Assembly: GCA_000231825.2 (NCBI GenBank)
Contig: JH720360.1
Span: forward strand, 344,872 to 408,871
DNA: 64,000 bases
Source: Tetrahymena elliotti 4EA
Taxonomy: Eukaryota; Ciliophora; Oligohymenophorea; Hymenostomatida; Tetrahymenidae
Direction of reading: 5' to 3'
Below are positions 36,298-46,880 of the stretch, piece after piece. The translations under genes were made by a program, and so were the position numbers. Under the pieces are notes generated by a model. It did no database searches and was not told the origin of the DNA. It was given only the letters and a program-made list of their open reading frames with translations. Position 1 is the stretch's first letter. Every line of letters begins with the position of its first letter.

Positions 36298-37001
36298 GTT
36301 AGCTTTGGAATAAAATCTACTGAGTTTTTATAATAATAACTCTTACTTGAAAAAAATTGTTTCTGAATAGAAATTATTTTAATAAAAGATATTATTAACT
36401 TATATTTGTATATTTACATCTTAATATCATATTTCTTATAATTTTTATTCTATATTAATTTACTTTTTTATTCTCACCATTTAAAAATACGTTTTTACCC
36501 TCTCAGTCTACTGGTCTGATTGATTTTTAATTTTATCAAAATAAAACTTTTACTTTTTATAAAAAATACAATATTGAGCAAAGTCTAAGTAAGATCTTTT
36601 CAATAATTGAAATAGAATCTCTCAAAAAAATTCAATAAATAAATAAGTAAATAAATAAAATCAAAATCTATTTTATATTTTAAAGAAATATCAAGAAATA
36701 TTTTTTCTTAAAAAGTAAAAACCATTTATGTTTGGAAGTAGTAGTAAACTACTTATATATAAGGTCAAAAAATAGTTTGTCAGTTAAACATAAATGAAGT
36801 AATTAGAATAAAATTTTGGTTTTCAGGAATAACTATTCATTAGTTAGAGCATGGAGCAGGCTAGCATATGTTTTTAAATTTTTAAAATTAGAATTATTTA
36901 AATAAAAAGATTATTAATATGGTTTAATTTGAAAAATTAATACTATCTTATATTCATATTTTTTCTTTTAAAATCTTGAATAATTTTAAAAAATAAAAAA
37001 A
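36298..37001. other. AT-rich intergenic region with Pol III terminator at its end
   Basis: About 0.7 kb between the haemoglobin gene and the tRNA; no gene seen. The A run just left of 37002 is the T-run terminator of the minus-strand tRNA gene. Confidence 0.55.
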
Positions 37002-37073
37002 AGGGACCTGCCAGGATTGAACCGGCGACCTAAGGATTTGCAGTCCTCCGCTCTGCCACTGAGCTAAAGCCCC
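37002..37073 (-). tRNA. tRNA-Cys (GCA)
   Basis: The minus strand folds into a complete 72-nt cloverleaf. Acceptor arm is GGGGCTT/AGGTCCC with discriminator U73, typical of Cys. The D arm lies in TAGCTCAGTGGCAGAGC (A box). The anticodon loop CTGCAAA carries anticodon GCA, and the T arm is GCCGGTTCAATCCTGGC (B box GGTTCAATCC). No intron and no encoded CCA. A run of T follows immediately (36991-37001 on the plus strand as A), the expected RNA polymerase III terminator. Confidence 0.97.
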
Positions 37074-37593
37074 TTTCTTGATAAATTGAAATAAAAACTC
37101 TTTATTATAATAAAGTTATAATTTTTTACAATTAACAACGGAACTTATTATTACATATGAATATATTTTGAGTTTAATATTTAATAAAAATATTTTTATT
37201 TTTAATAAATAAAACATAAAAAAAGTAAAATAAAAAATAAACTTTTCTATTAAATAGATAAACACATTAAATAAAATTGTTGATATTATGTAGATAATTC
37301 AAATTAATTTTTCTCTAAAATATTTTTTAAGAAACCAATAAAGAGAGTTAATGAATTAAAGAGAGTAAATCATTGAAATAAATATCTTATTGAGCGATAA
37401 TAAAGTTGAAGTCTAAGCGAAAAATGCTATTAATCAAATAAAACAGATACTGACTGATATAGAAATGTTTGATTACTAATAATTATTGATATATTTTTAA
37501 TATATATATTATAGATAGATAGATACCACTTATTCATTCAAAAATGCTTTGCATAAAATTTTGTTTTAAATTTAATGGAAAATAGAGATTAAA
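37074..37593. other. AT-rich intergenic spacer with gata repeat
   Basis: About 0.5 kb upstream of the tRNA and downstream of the coiled-coil gene. It contains a short (taga)n run near 37513-37525; nothing else seen. Confidence 0.5.
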
Positions 37594-40347
37594 TCAAGGA
37601 CTAGAAAAGACACCCTTGGCTTTTTTGAAAGTATTTTTCGTTTTAGTAAAGGAATCCTCCACTTATTTGAGTTTATCATTAAGAGAAGAGACATGATTTC
37701 CTATAGAATTATTTATTGAATCCACTCTTTCTTTGAATTTATCAATCTAACAAATTTATTGTATAACTTCGTTGTCAGTTCCTTCCTCTTCAGCTTTAGT
37801 TGAAAGATACTCCAAAGTTTACAGGCGATCTTCTAATCTTCTACTATCACAAAGGTATTTCTTTTTGGTTCCATGAGTTTACTGCTTGTAGCTGAATATT
37901 CTATCACCAATATACTTCAATTCATATCCTACTACATCTATATTAGTTATATTAGAACTTTGCTTGAAATTTTGGCCACTGCTACTTCCTATTCCTTCTT
38001 AGTCTCTATACTGATCAATCAATAAGTGCTATGAAGTGCTCTCAGCTCTCTCTGAATCCACTTCATGAATCTAATTCACATTGTTATACATTGTGTTGTG
38101 ATCCTGCATCTACACAATATCTGTATTGAGTAACTGCAGCTTATCATCTAGAAGCTCTAACTCATTAAATATTCTATTGTAATTGATTTAATCAAATGAT
38201 TCTATTTCTTGTAAGAACAAATTTTATTCAAGTCCAGCAACAAATAATTATTTTTCAATTTCAGTAGGATTGCTGATATTAGATAATTATTCATGAATAA
38301 ATTCATTACGAGCTTTATTAATAAGTAATTCCATTTCGCTTCTCAACATACCAATTTCTCTATAAATATTAGCAATATCAATATCAATTTGTTATTTAGA
38401 AGAGGTACTTTGAGTTGAAAGATATCTTTAATGAGATGCAAGTTGTCCGTTGATAGTATTCAATTGAGAGTCAATTCTGTTGTTTAAATCATTATAAATT
38501 CTTACAGGTGATTATCCATTCTCCTCTCCTCCATCATCTTATTGCTATTGTCTTGGTTTAATTGTTCTTTCTTAGCTATGAGAGTGAACAATTTCGCCTC
38601 TTTTCATGTTTAGTTAAACCTAATTTTTGAAGTCAGCTAAAAGATTCTTGACATCTCTCATATTTCTATCAAGCTTTGCATCAACTTATCTGTACAAGTG
38701 AAGAGTATCTTCCTTTAGTTTTGCTTCGGGTATAGATTAGACTTACTAGATATTATTCTCAAGGGTAGAAATTTCTTTCTTCAATTGAGAGATCTAATTT
38801 GCAGTATTTTTGAAATTTCTGTCAATATTACTGAAAATATGCTAGTATTAAGAGTCCTTCTTTTCACTAGTTTCAATTTCCTTTAATCTTTTTTCCACAT
38901 CTGAATATTTTTTACTGAGATTCTTAACTTATTGTTCTGATCTTTGCAAAGAAGGGACAGTTTCTAAAAGCTGTAATAATGGCATCAGAGCATCGTGCTG
39001 ATTGCATACTCTATTCAAGCTAGTTTCGATAATTTCAAGTCTTCTCTCAAGATTAGCATCTAATTGATTGACAGTATTGATATTTGATTTATCTTTATGA
39101 CCAGAAGATGTTTTATGATTATGTGCTCTCTTAACAGAAGAAGGAGGTTCACGAGATGATGATTATTACTTAGTATTTTGTTAATTTTGAGAAAGAGCTT
39201 ATTTCATTTATTCTAAGAGATGATTTTATTCCATAATCTTGTTTTGTTACATTTCTAACTACTACTGATAGTACTCTTCTTATTATTTTTATTATTCAAA
39301 CTATCTCTACATAATTTCCTCTTACTCTCTCTACTGTCTTTTTTGTTCCTCCAAATCAATTTACTATTACTATAGCTGTTAGTCTTGCTTTTTACTTCTT
39401 TTCTTTTTTTCTTCTTGCTCTTCTAACAACTGCTATTATTGTTACTGTTGAAGCTTCTTTTGTTATAATTCTTATTCTTTTTATTGTTTCTATTTAGCTT
39501 CCTTTTCTCTTAGAGTTTAACGCTTAAGCTCTTCGTATTACTTAAGTTGAGCTTGAGTAACAGCTTCTTACTCTTGCTATTATTTTAATCTTTACTTTTC
39601 TTTCTCTTACTCCTATAATTTGCGTTTCATTTCTTCCATTAGGAGAAGCTATCCTCTTGCAACATCATTCTCTTCTTGCTACTCTTTTGATTTAATCTAT
39701 TGAGAGTCTCTGATTTATTGAATGAGTTGGTCTCTTTCTTTTTTGTCTTTTTATTCTCTGTCGAATTATCCAGCAAGATTTATCTAGGCTGTATTGTTTG
39801 TTAAATTAATTTGTTGAACTCCAATATTATGACCGCTGTAAGTAGCAGTTTACTAAAGAGGAGCAGTTGTGATGGCTTAATTGAAATTAGCTTAATTAGA
39901 AGCTTAACTAAGAGGGGTCATATTTTCATAAGATCTTTAGTAGCCTTAATTGGAATAATTGTTGGCAGGAATAACATTTTATGAAGAGCTTTACCCACCA
40001 ATATTACCGTAATCTCCATAATTATAATTTTTTGATGAATAAGAAATTGCACTGCTAGCAACAGCTCCACTATGATGGGAATTTTAATTATTTAGTTATG
40101 TGATATATTAATTTTAATATTGATCAACATTACCAGAATATCCAACTGAACTGGTTGATTGCAATAGATTTTAAGAAGGACTGCCATACAATCCCAAGTT
40201 ATTATTCTAGTTAGAGGCTTAAACGTTATTACCTGTACCTAATCCTAAAAGTGCGATATTCATTTAATCTATTCTCGCTCTGTCTCCTGACTGATATGCT
40301 TAAGATATCCCTGTCTATTGTCCTAATCCTTAAGGTGCAAAACTCAT
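37594..40347 (-). CDS. 917-aa Gln-rich coiled-coil protein, intronless
   Basis: One uninterrupted exon, ATG at 40347 to TGA 37594. Residues 1-190 are a polar Asn/Gln/Ser/Gly/Tyr-rich head (NYNYGDYGNIGG and similar). About 190-385 is a very long, Gln/Glu/Lys-rich coiled coil with heptads such as QKQQKEQELQQKKL. After a basic Ser-rich hinge (SSREPPSSVKRAHNHKTSSG) a second, more ordered helical part begins with NTVNQLDANLERRLEIIETSL and continues to the C-terminus with further coiled coils. There is no catalytic motif, signal peptide or membrane span. I do not recognise the family. The shape (disordered head, long rods) suits a basal-body, cytoskeletal or membrane-tether protein, but this is only architecture. 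Confidence 0.85.
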
Positions 40348-41538
40348 AGTTACTATTTGTGTACTGTTTATATGGTATCTACTAATGAAATAAATTAATT
40401 TTCTATCTCTATAGTTTATTATTTATTTTCTTGAAAAAGCTTTTTATTAAGATTTTTTTATTTCTTCTCGTGATATTGTTGGCTTTACTAAACTTTATTT
40501 AATTTTCTTAATGAATATTTTCAAATTGTGATTGAAAACAGATCCATCCTTTTTTAATTAGCATTCATTAAGATCTTTTATTTGTTAAGATAAATCAACT
40601 TTATATTAAATATCAATACAATTTAAAGCATAATTTAATATATTTATCTATCTATATATTATTTCTGCTCCTTCAAGCAGGTACTGTCAATAATATCTAA
40701 AAATAAATCCATTATTATTCCTAGAGATAATATAATTTCTATTTGTTAAACTTTATTTTTTAAATTCTTCAAATCTTTTACTTTTTGAATGATTGATTGA
40801 TTCATAAATTCATTAAATTTTATTGGACCTATTTCCAAATTATAAATCTCCATAAACGCCAAAAGATTAATAGATAGTACGATAATAGCTAACCTATCAT
40901 ACATATTTTTCAAATTAAGATTACCAAATTTCTCCTCTGAAAGGAGCTAGTATAAAAATTCAGCTGAATAGATAAATTTTGTGAAGAAAATAAAAGTGAT
41001 AATCTGTCATTTTAAACATGATTTCTATGAAAATTTAAATTTAAATACTTTGAATAATCTCACCTATTTTAATAAGATTTCAATAAAAATTTAGCGGTAT
41101 TTATTTAAGAATTCATCAAATTGAATAAAAATGAATGTCACATTAATTTTGTAGTGATTTTAAGAAGGAATAGACTGAAATTATCTATGAATAAAATATA
41201 TTTTAATTTTTTTGGAATATTCTGAAATTAACATTTTAACATTTTATTATATAAAGATATATGTAGAAATACGTGAACGAGCTCAAAATCCTAAAAGTAA
41301 AACAGCCCTCAACATTTTCTCTACAAAACACTATCTAAACTAGTTCTTTGTGTTGAAAATTCATGTTTAGAGTAGTATGTTTACATGAAATATGTATTCA
41401 TTAATTTCTCTTTTAATAATCTTTATGGACCGTAACTCCATATGATAAATATTATCATCGAGATACATAAAAAGACTATTAACTTTTGTTTACACGACAT
41501 CAATTCTCTTATAATTTTATATAACAAGATTTAAAACA
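40348..41538. other. Intergenic region left of the ORF island
   Basis: About 1.2 kb of AT-rich DNA with no supported gene. A 12-bp string (tacaaaacacta, 41322-41333) recurs at 47110-47121 on the other side of the ORF island. Confidence 0.5.
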
Positions 41539-41979
41539 ATGACCCAATTATTAAACATCACTACCATCTCATTGTTTATGTTGTTGATAATACTACTATT
41601 GACATTAAATATTAAAAAAGAAAGTTTTGTTGATTGGAATTACATGAAGAGAGGAGATTTGTTGAGTGATGAATATAGGATATTACAATATTATAGAATT
41701 AGAAATATCAATTTGAATCCAAACTATCTAATGACAACTCTCCCATATGCACAACAATCAATTCTAGTAGGTTATATTAGAAAACATGGAGATGGAATAT
41801 GTTATAATGTAATATATGATGGTTTCAGAGATAAGTTCTTTGCATAGTCGAGTAATATACCAATAGTTGAAATAAAGAGTCCTGATTTAAAGAGAAATCT
41901 TGATTTGTCAAGAAAAAATAAGATAATGATAACAAATGGTATAATGAAGGGAATTTATTTGTTTTAAGAATAAAATTGA
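41539..41979 (+). CDS. Island ORF 1: small single-pass membrane protein, unknown
   Basis: 146 aa from ATG 41539 to TGA 41977, intact. Residues ~6-25 are strongly hydrophobic (NITTISLFMLLIILLLTLNI), a signal anchor. The rest is polar and slightly basic (YNVIYDGFRDKFFAQ, NLDLSRKNKIMITNG). Unlike the flanking genes it uses several CAA codons for Gln. It starts the compact ORF block and is followed after 121 bp by the next ORF on the same strand. No homology recognised. Small anchored proteins of this sort are common in DNA viruses and Maverick-like elements, but that alone proves nothing. Confidence 0.6.
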
Positions 41980-42100
41980 AAATTGATGACAGTGATCTCA
42001 TATCAAATATCAATAAAAAATCAGAATAATATACAAAAAAATTAAAGTTTTAAACTAAAATATAACACAAACAAAAAACAAAAAAAACAAACAAACGAAA

Positions 42101-43763
42101 ATGTTCAAGAAGATGTTAGCTCAATTCAAGTAAACTGATATCGAAAGAAAGAAAAGAAGCTGCGATACATATTGGTAGCAATATCAATAACCCAAATAAA
42201 CTTCCAGAAGATCTTGCTGATGTTAAAATAAATACTTTATATCATATGAAGTAATAACAAATTTACACCAGATTCATATTCGTTCGTGATCCTATAATGT
42301 CCATGGATGAATTGGAATCTTAACTTGAAAAAAATTATAATAAATATTTGGTCGAGCCTCTTATTGACTTTCATCTAATTTACAATTCTGTAAATAAGAT
42401 CCAAAAGGTCAAAAATAATATTAACAAAATGAAAGAACAAAATATAATAACTATCGGGGAAGAAGAAAGACTAAATGATCTAATATCAGATTTTAATTAG
42501 TATATTGATGAGGTTACATTAGCCAGAAAAGATTATTGGTAAGATATGATAATTAATGATGTTATGATTAATTAGTTTCAATAAGTATTATTGAATTGTT
42601 CAGTCAAAGAAGTGTTGTTAATCCCACCATCTGATTAAAATCATAAAGAATAAGATAAGTTTATCGATTACTTTGATATGTAAATATTTAATAGATGCTG
42701 GCTATTGAGTGATGATAAATATTCTGTCTTGGAAATTCTTATTTTGCTGGGATTTACCGAATAAGATAATGTTACCGATGGATATTATCTGTTTTATGCA
42801 GTTAAAGCTATTACAAAATGGGGTAATGCTATTAATATCTCTAATGGTAATTTTAATTTCTACCTTTTAGAATTTTTACTACTTGTTGTTTCTAAGGAAT
42901 TGACCAATTCATTCCAATAAAAACGTAAAAGCATTTCTAACATAACTTCCGGTGCTTATTGTGATTTGTTCAATGATTAAACTATATTATAAGATTAAGA
43001 TGATATTAAAAGATCCATGGAAGTTGTATTGGAATTTTTTAAGGAATATAATTTAGAGTGCAAATAAGAGAAAATTAGACAACAGTCTAGAAAAAATGTA
43101 TAGAATATTATTGATGCTATTTAGAAGTAGGTACAACAAAACAGTTCTTATATCAGAACTCTTAATTACATCATTTATTCCAATGATTAAAAAGGAGATT
43201 AACTAGTTGATAAAGATTTAAGAGAACTTACTGGTTTAGAAACTGTTGTTAGTTTTTATGTACCCTAGCCAAAAAAATAATAAGTCGATTAAAATACTGT
43301 TGCCCATGAATTCTTCGGGAATAAATCTTTAAATTGGGTCAGAAAATAAATTAATAATAACGAGGGTAAAATAGTGATGAATAACGTCCCTGTAAAACAA
43401 AAAATATTTACAAAAAAAAATGAAAAATAATCAAATAGTTAATAATAATAATAATAAAGAGGAGATTTAAACTAACAAAAAAACAAATGGGTTGAAAAGA
43501 GATAATGGGTACCTGCTGAAGAGTAAAAATAAAACAAAGAAAAATAAAATGTACCCACTAACTCTTAAAATGAATAAACTAAAGGATAGGTAAAACCTTA
43601 AGGCCCACCAAAATCTAACATGAAACCTATAATCCCCCAAAAAAAGCCATAATCAGGGGTAAGAAACAATCAAAATTAAGGTTTTGTAGATGCATTTAAG
43701 GCAATTGACCAAACTAAGAAAGAAGATAAAGATGAAAGTGATAGTGATGAATACTTCATCTGA
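42101..43763 (+). pseudogene. Island ORF 2: large protein of unknown family, one frameshift near the start
   Basis: ATG 42101 opens MFKKMLAQFKQTDIERK and then runs to TGA 42218. The next frame (one base on) is open from upstream of the ATG to TGA 43761. It reads KEAAIHIGSNINNPNKLPED, then a ~350-residue globular region (FVRDPIMSMDELESQL, YSVLEILILLGFTEQDN, FYLLEFLLLVVSKEL) and a Gln/Lys/Pro-rich tail ending DESDSDEYFI. The two readings meet in the A/G run at about 42145-42165 (gaaagaaagaaaagaag), so a single-base indel is the simplest explanation. A 22-nt mini-intron there does not restore frame. Total intact length would be about 553 aa. Family unknown. Confidence 0.55.
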
Positions 43764-43864
43764 GATATTTTTATCTTATCAAATAAACTTTTATTCTGTT
43801 CCTTTAGTTTTATTTTAAATCCATTGAGATGATTATCGCGTAAAGCCTACGCTTCATCTACCAT
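43670..43864 (-). CDS. Island small antisense ORF (doubtful)
   Basis: A 64-aa minus-strand frame starts with ATG 43864. Its first 35 residues (MVDEAQALRDNHLNGFKIKL and on) look like real amphipathic protein, while the rest is antisense to the 3' end of the preceding ORF. It could be a small gene with an overlapping end, or the 5' remnant of one. Low support. Confidence 0.25.
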
Positions 43865-43902
43865 TTTAAACTTATATTAAAACAAAACAAAAAAAAACAA
43901 AT

Positions 43903-45053
43903 TCATTTTGTTCTACCTACTTTATGCATCATTGATACTTATTATGCTTCTTCTTCATCTATAGAAAATGCTGTTTGTTCTTTTTCTTCAAAACTCTATA
44001 AGTGCTATAATTACTCTGTATGTTATTTATCATATTATGTTCTTTCTTTCATATCACCAGATAGTTATGCATTGTATTTTCTTGGCGAGAATTATGTTTT
44101 TCCTTATGCTTGTTATAATAATGCAAGTTCTTTTAATTTTTTAAATTCTGGGTTAATTTCTGGTTCTTATTTTTTCGATAACACAACCTTTTTTCTTGCC
44201 TCAAATCCTATATTTTTATGTGTCAATGGCATCGGATTACCATCACTATCTAAATATTATATGTCATCATTATCAAAAATAGGAATTGTTTTGTTCTTCT
44301 CTTTTTCTTCTTCTTTTCTTTTTAATTCTAAATATTTGGTTCTTTGTTCTGGTGTTAGTTATATTAGTTATTAATTGTCTTGACCTGATTATTCAATACA
44401 CTACTGACTCTGTTTAACTTGATTTAATTACTAATCTAATTATTACTATTCTAATTATTACTAATTTAATTATTGCTACCCTAATTATTACTATTATAAT
44501 TATTACTAATCTAATTATTGTTATTATAATTATTACTACAATATTCTAATTATTACTAATCTAATTACTATACCTCTATAATATTCATCTATTTGCTAAA
44601 TGATCCTATTTCATTTTAATTAACATACTATTATTTCTTTTACTATCCTATAGAGAGCAATCTCCTTAGATATCCTACATCTAATTTCCTCTAGGTTATT
44701 AAAGGCATTAAATTTCTATGAAGATATTAATCTAATGTAGGGTAATTATCTTCCTCTGTATTTTAATACACATCATATGCATCATAAAATTCTATGTAGA
44801 ATGGAGTCTTTTTTAGAGGCTACAGGCTATTAAAAAACATTATATTAACTTTGTTAAATTGATAGAATATTTCTTCTTATAATAATATACGAAGACCTTA
44901 TAATGCCAAAATCATCCTATCAAGAGGAAGTTTGAGTAGTTAAAACTCATTTACTTTCTACATTCTTATATCTTCTATGAACTGATAGATCATTTACTTT
45001 GATAATTCAGTCTTGAAAGTAAGTTAATAACTCTCTTAGATACTTAATATCAT
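43903..45053 (-). pseudogene. Island ORF 3: Gln-rich protein with frameshift inside a TAATTA repeat
   Basis: From ATG 45053 the minus strand reads MILSIQESYQLTFKTEL through PFYIEFYDAYDVYQNTEEDN to KQMNIIEVQQLDQQQLE, then enters a TAATTA-type repeat (plus strand 44427-44575). One frame reads through the repeat as Asn/Ser/Gln and soon afterwards becomes unlike protein. Another reads Gln/Leu and continues as LTPEQRTKYLELKRKEEEKE, IPIFDNDDIQYLDSDGNPMP to TGA at 43903. A frameshift within or near the repeat is therefore needed to join the two protein-like halves (about 385 aa in all). No known domain. Confidence 0.5.
44427..44575. repeat. Degenerate (aattattactaat)n repeat
   Basis: About 150 bp of 6- to 18-bp units on the theme attactaatctaattatt. 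On the minus strand under the ciliate code it encodes either Asn/Ser/Gln or Gln/Leu runs according to frame, and it is the likely site of the frame slip in island ORF 3. Confidence 0.75.
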
Positions 45054-45158
45054 ATTTTATTGACATGATTCAAGAATTTATTGTAGATATGAATAAAATA
45101 TTGATTCTTAAAGGGTAATTGTATTATTCATTATATAAAATTATGTTATTCGTTATTT

Positions 45159-45640
45159 ATGTGCATATATTTATTCGATCAAAATGATGATTATGGGGAT
45201 AATGGATCTAGTGATTTCATTATCCATCGTCATAAACATTTTAGAATGACCTTTATTTAATATTGTATTCTTTGTTCTATCTAGATTGATCATCGAAACA
45301 AAAAAGAAGGAAAGAAATAGTTAATAAAATAATTGATAAAGGATATTACCTAATTTCTTGAAGAAACTTCATATTATAATGATAAATAAACATAAAAATT
45401 CATTGATGAATAAAAAAATACTGTGATAAGTTCTATCAAGAAGATGTATCAATGATATCAATAATAACATATGTTATATTTATTCATGATGATAATTATA
45501 ATGATAATGATGATATTACAGATTATATTTATTTCATAGATGACATACTAACTCAGCTCATGTGTTAAACACTGAGAATATATGATTTCAATAAATAGGC
45601 TATATTATTGTAACTATAATATTAAATAGATAATCAAAAG
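45159..45640 (+). pseudogene. Island ORF 4: acidic protein interrupted at an A7 run
   Basis: ATG 45159 reads MCIYLFDQNDDYGDNGSSDF, FIQYCILCSI, DITQFLEETSYYNDKQTQKFIDEQK and stops at TGA 45453 (98 aa). The neighbouring frame takes over exactly at the aaaaaaa run near 45412-45420, reading KYCDKFYQEDVSMISIITYV, DITDYIYFIDDILTQLMC and on past 45600. One extra A in the run would fuse them. The 3' end is unclear because the second frame runs into the convergent ORF 5. Function unknown. Confidence 0.5.
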
Positions 45641-46216
45641 AAATATTAATCAACATCAACTTCATCCATTTCATCAGATCCTATGCTAATTTATTCTCCA
45701 TCATCTTCATCTATGTTATCATCCACTATTGGATTATTATATTAATTTTTAGTACTTTTAATTCTGCCTCCATGATATTTTTTATATCTCTGGTCATTTA
45801 TTATTTTATTTTTAAGAATCTAGCTGTATATTTTTATGTCAAATAATTAATAATTCTTCCCATTTTTGTTATAATAACTCCTGATCTAATTTACTTTCTT
45901 TACTATTGGCTATAAGATTAAAATATTTAACATCATCATCTATTACTTTGAGCAACTATTTCATATCATCATCTGGTATGTATTTGGTATTAGTTTTTTG
46001 TTCTTGATCTTCAATCAAATCAAATAATATATAATCAAATTGTATTGGATTTTATTTTAGTTAATCTAAATACTTACAGAGATTATAATGATCTATGGTA
46101 TTTAACTATTAGAAATATTATTCCATGGTATTTTATCTATATAGATAAGAATATTATAATTTTGAAAATATGTGGTTAGTGGTTATATTGTCTATTCCCT
46201 TGATTCTTCTCTTCAT
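45634..46216 (-). pseudogene. Island ORF 5: acidic protein with one frameshift
   Basis: ATG 46216 opens MKRRIKGIDNITTNHIFSK, then LDQLKQNPIQFDYILFDLI, TKYIPDDDMKQLLKVIDDDV and stops at TGA 45839 (125 aa). The next frame continues directly as DIKIYSQILKNKIIND, RYKKYHGGRIKSTKNQY and an acidic tail to TGA 45634. The shift falls in gaagaattattaattatttg near 45850. Joined length would be about 194 aa. No known domain. Its 3' end meets the plus-strand ORF 4. Confidence 0.5.
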
Positions 46217-46363
46217 AGAAGGTGATCGTGATAGGTATGATTATATATTTTTGTTGTCTTGGTTGATATTGGTCAGCGGAACTATTTTATAACAGAATGA
46301 CCATAAAGGATTTATGAGTGTCAAGAATATAAAAAAACACTTTGATAAAATTACATTAGGACT

Positions 46364-46880
46364 ATGAGAGGTAATAATAATTTTTACATATTTAAAATTA
46401 TGTTGAAGATAGATAATAAAACTCCTTTGAATGTTTATAAGATAGGGTACGCTATACAATCAATAGAAGAAAGAAAGGAATATTAGATGATCTGAAGAAT
46501 TATTGTAGTTAATTTTATGATGGTAAAGATGAAAGCAAGAAAGAAATATTTTATTACATACAAAGGTCATAAGAGATATTACTGTTGAGAAGGTTTTTCA
46601 TAGACACATGCAATAATAATTCCCTATGCATATATGCAGAGAAATTTATAATGTAAGAAAAGGAAACAAATGCGAAAAGATAGAATATTATTATTAACAC
46701 GATAATGTATTGGTTGAGTATAAAAAAGTTGAAACCTATGATGTATAGGCTATAATACAAGAACAATAGTTAAGGATAGAGAATCTGGAAAGAGAACTAG
46801 AGAAATAAAAAGAAAAGAAAAAAGAACAAAAAACAAAGACACTAATGAAAAGGATATTATGTTGCTTCTAGTCAAAATGA
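46364..46880 (+). pseudogene. Island ORF 6: T5orf172/GIY-YIG-like protein remnant, two frameshifts
   Basis: Three consecutive frames each look like protein and follow one another. From ATG 46364: MRGNNNFYIFKIMLKIDN, PLNVYKIGYAIQSIEERKEY. Then from ~46485: DDLKNYCSQFYDGKDESKKE. Then from ~46560 to TGA 46878: KVIRDITVEKVFHRHMQQQF, NVRKGNKCEKIEYYY and a charged coiled coil RIENLERELEKQKEKKKEQ. FYIFK...VYKIG.A...EER recalls the T5orf172/GIY-YIG core (strand, YKIG, Arg), a nuclease fold frequent in large DNA viruses and mobile elements. An acidic/basic stretch upstream (46222-46363) may also belong. Two single-base shifts, so probably not functional. Confidence 0.45.

Noticed and set aside
37513..37525. 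Short tandem taga repeat as a possible CRISPR or satellite
   Set aside because: Only about three units with no spacers; an ordinary microsatellite.
46241..46459. Minus-strand 72-aa ORF in the island
   Set aside because: Antisense to the plus-strand ORF 6 region, whose reading is more protein-like.
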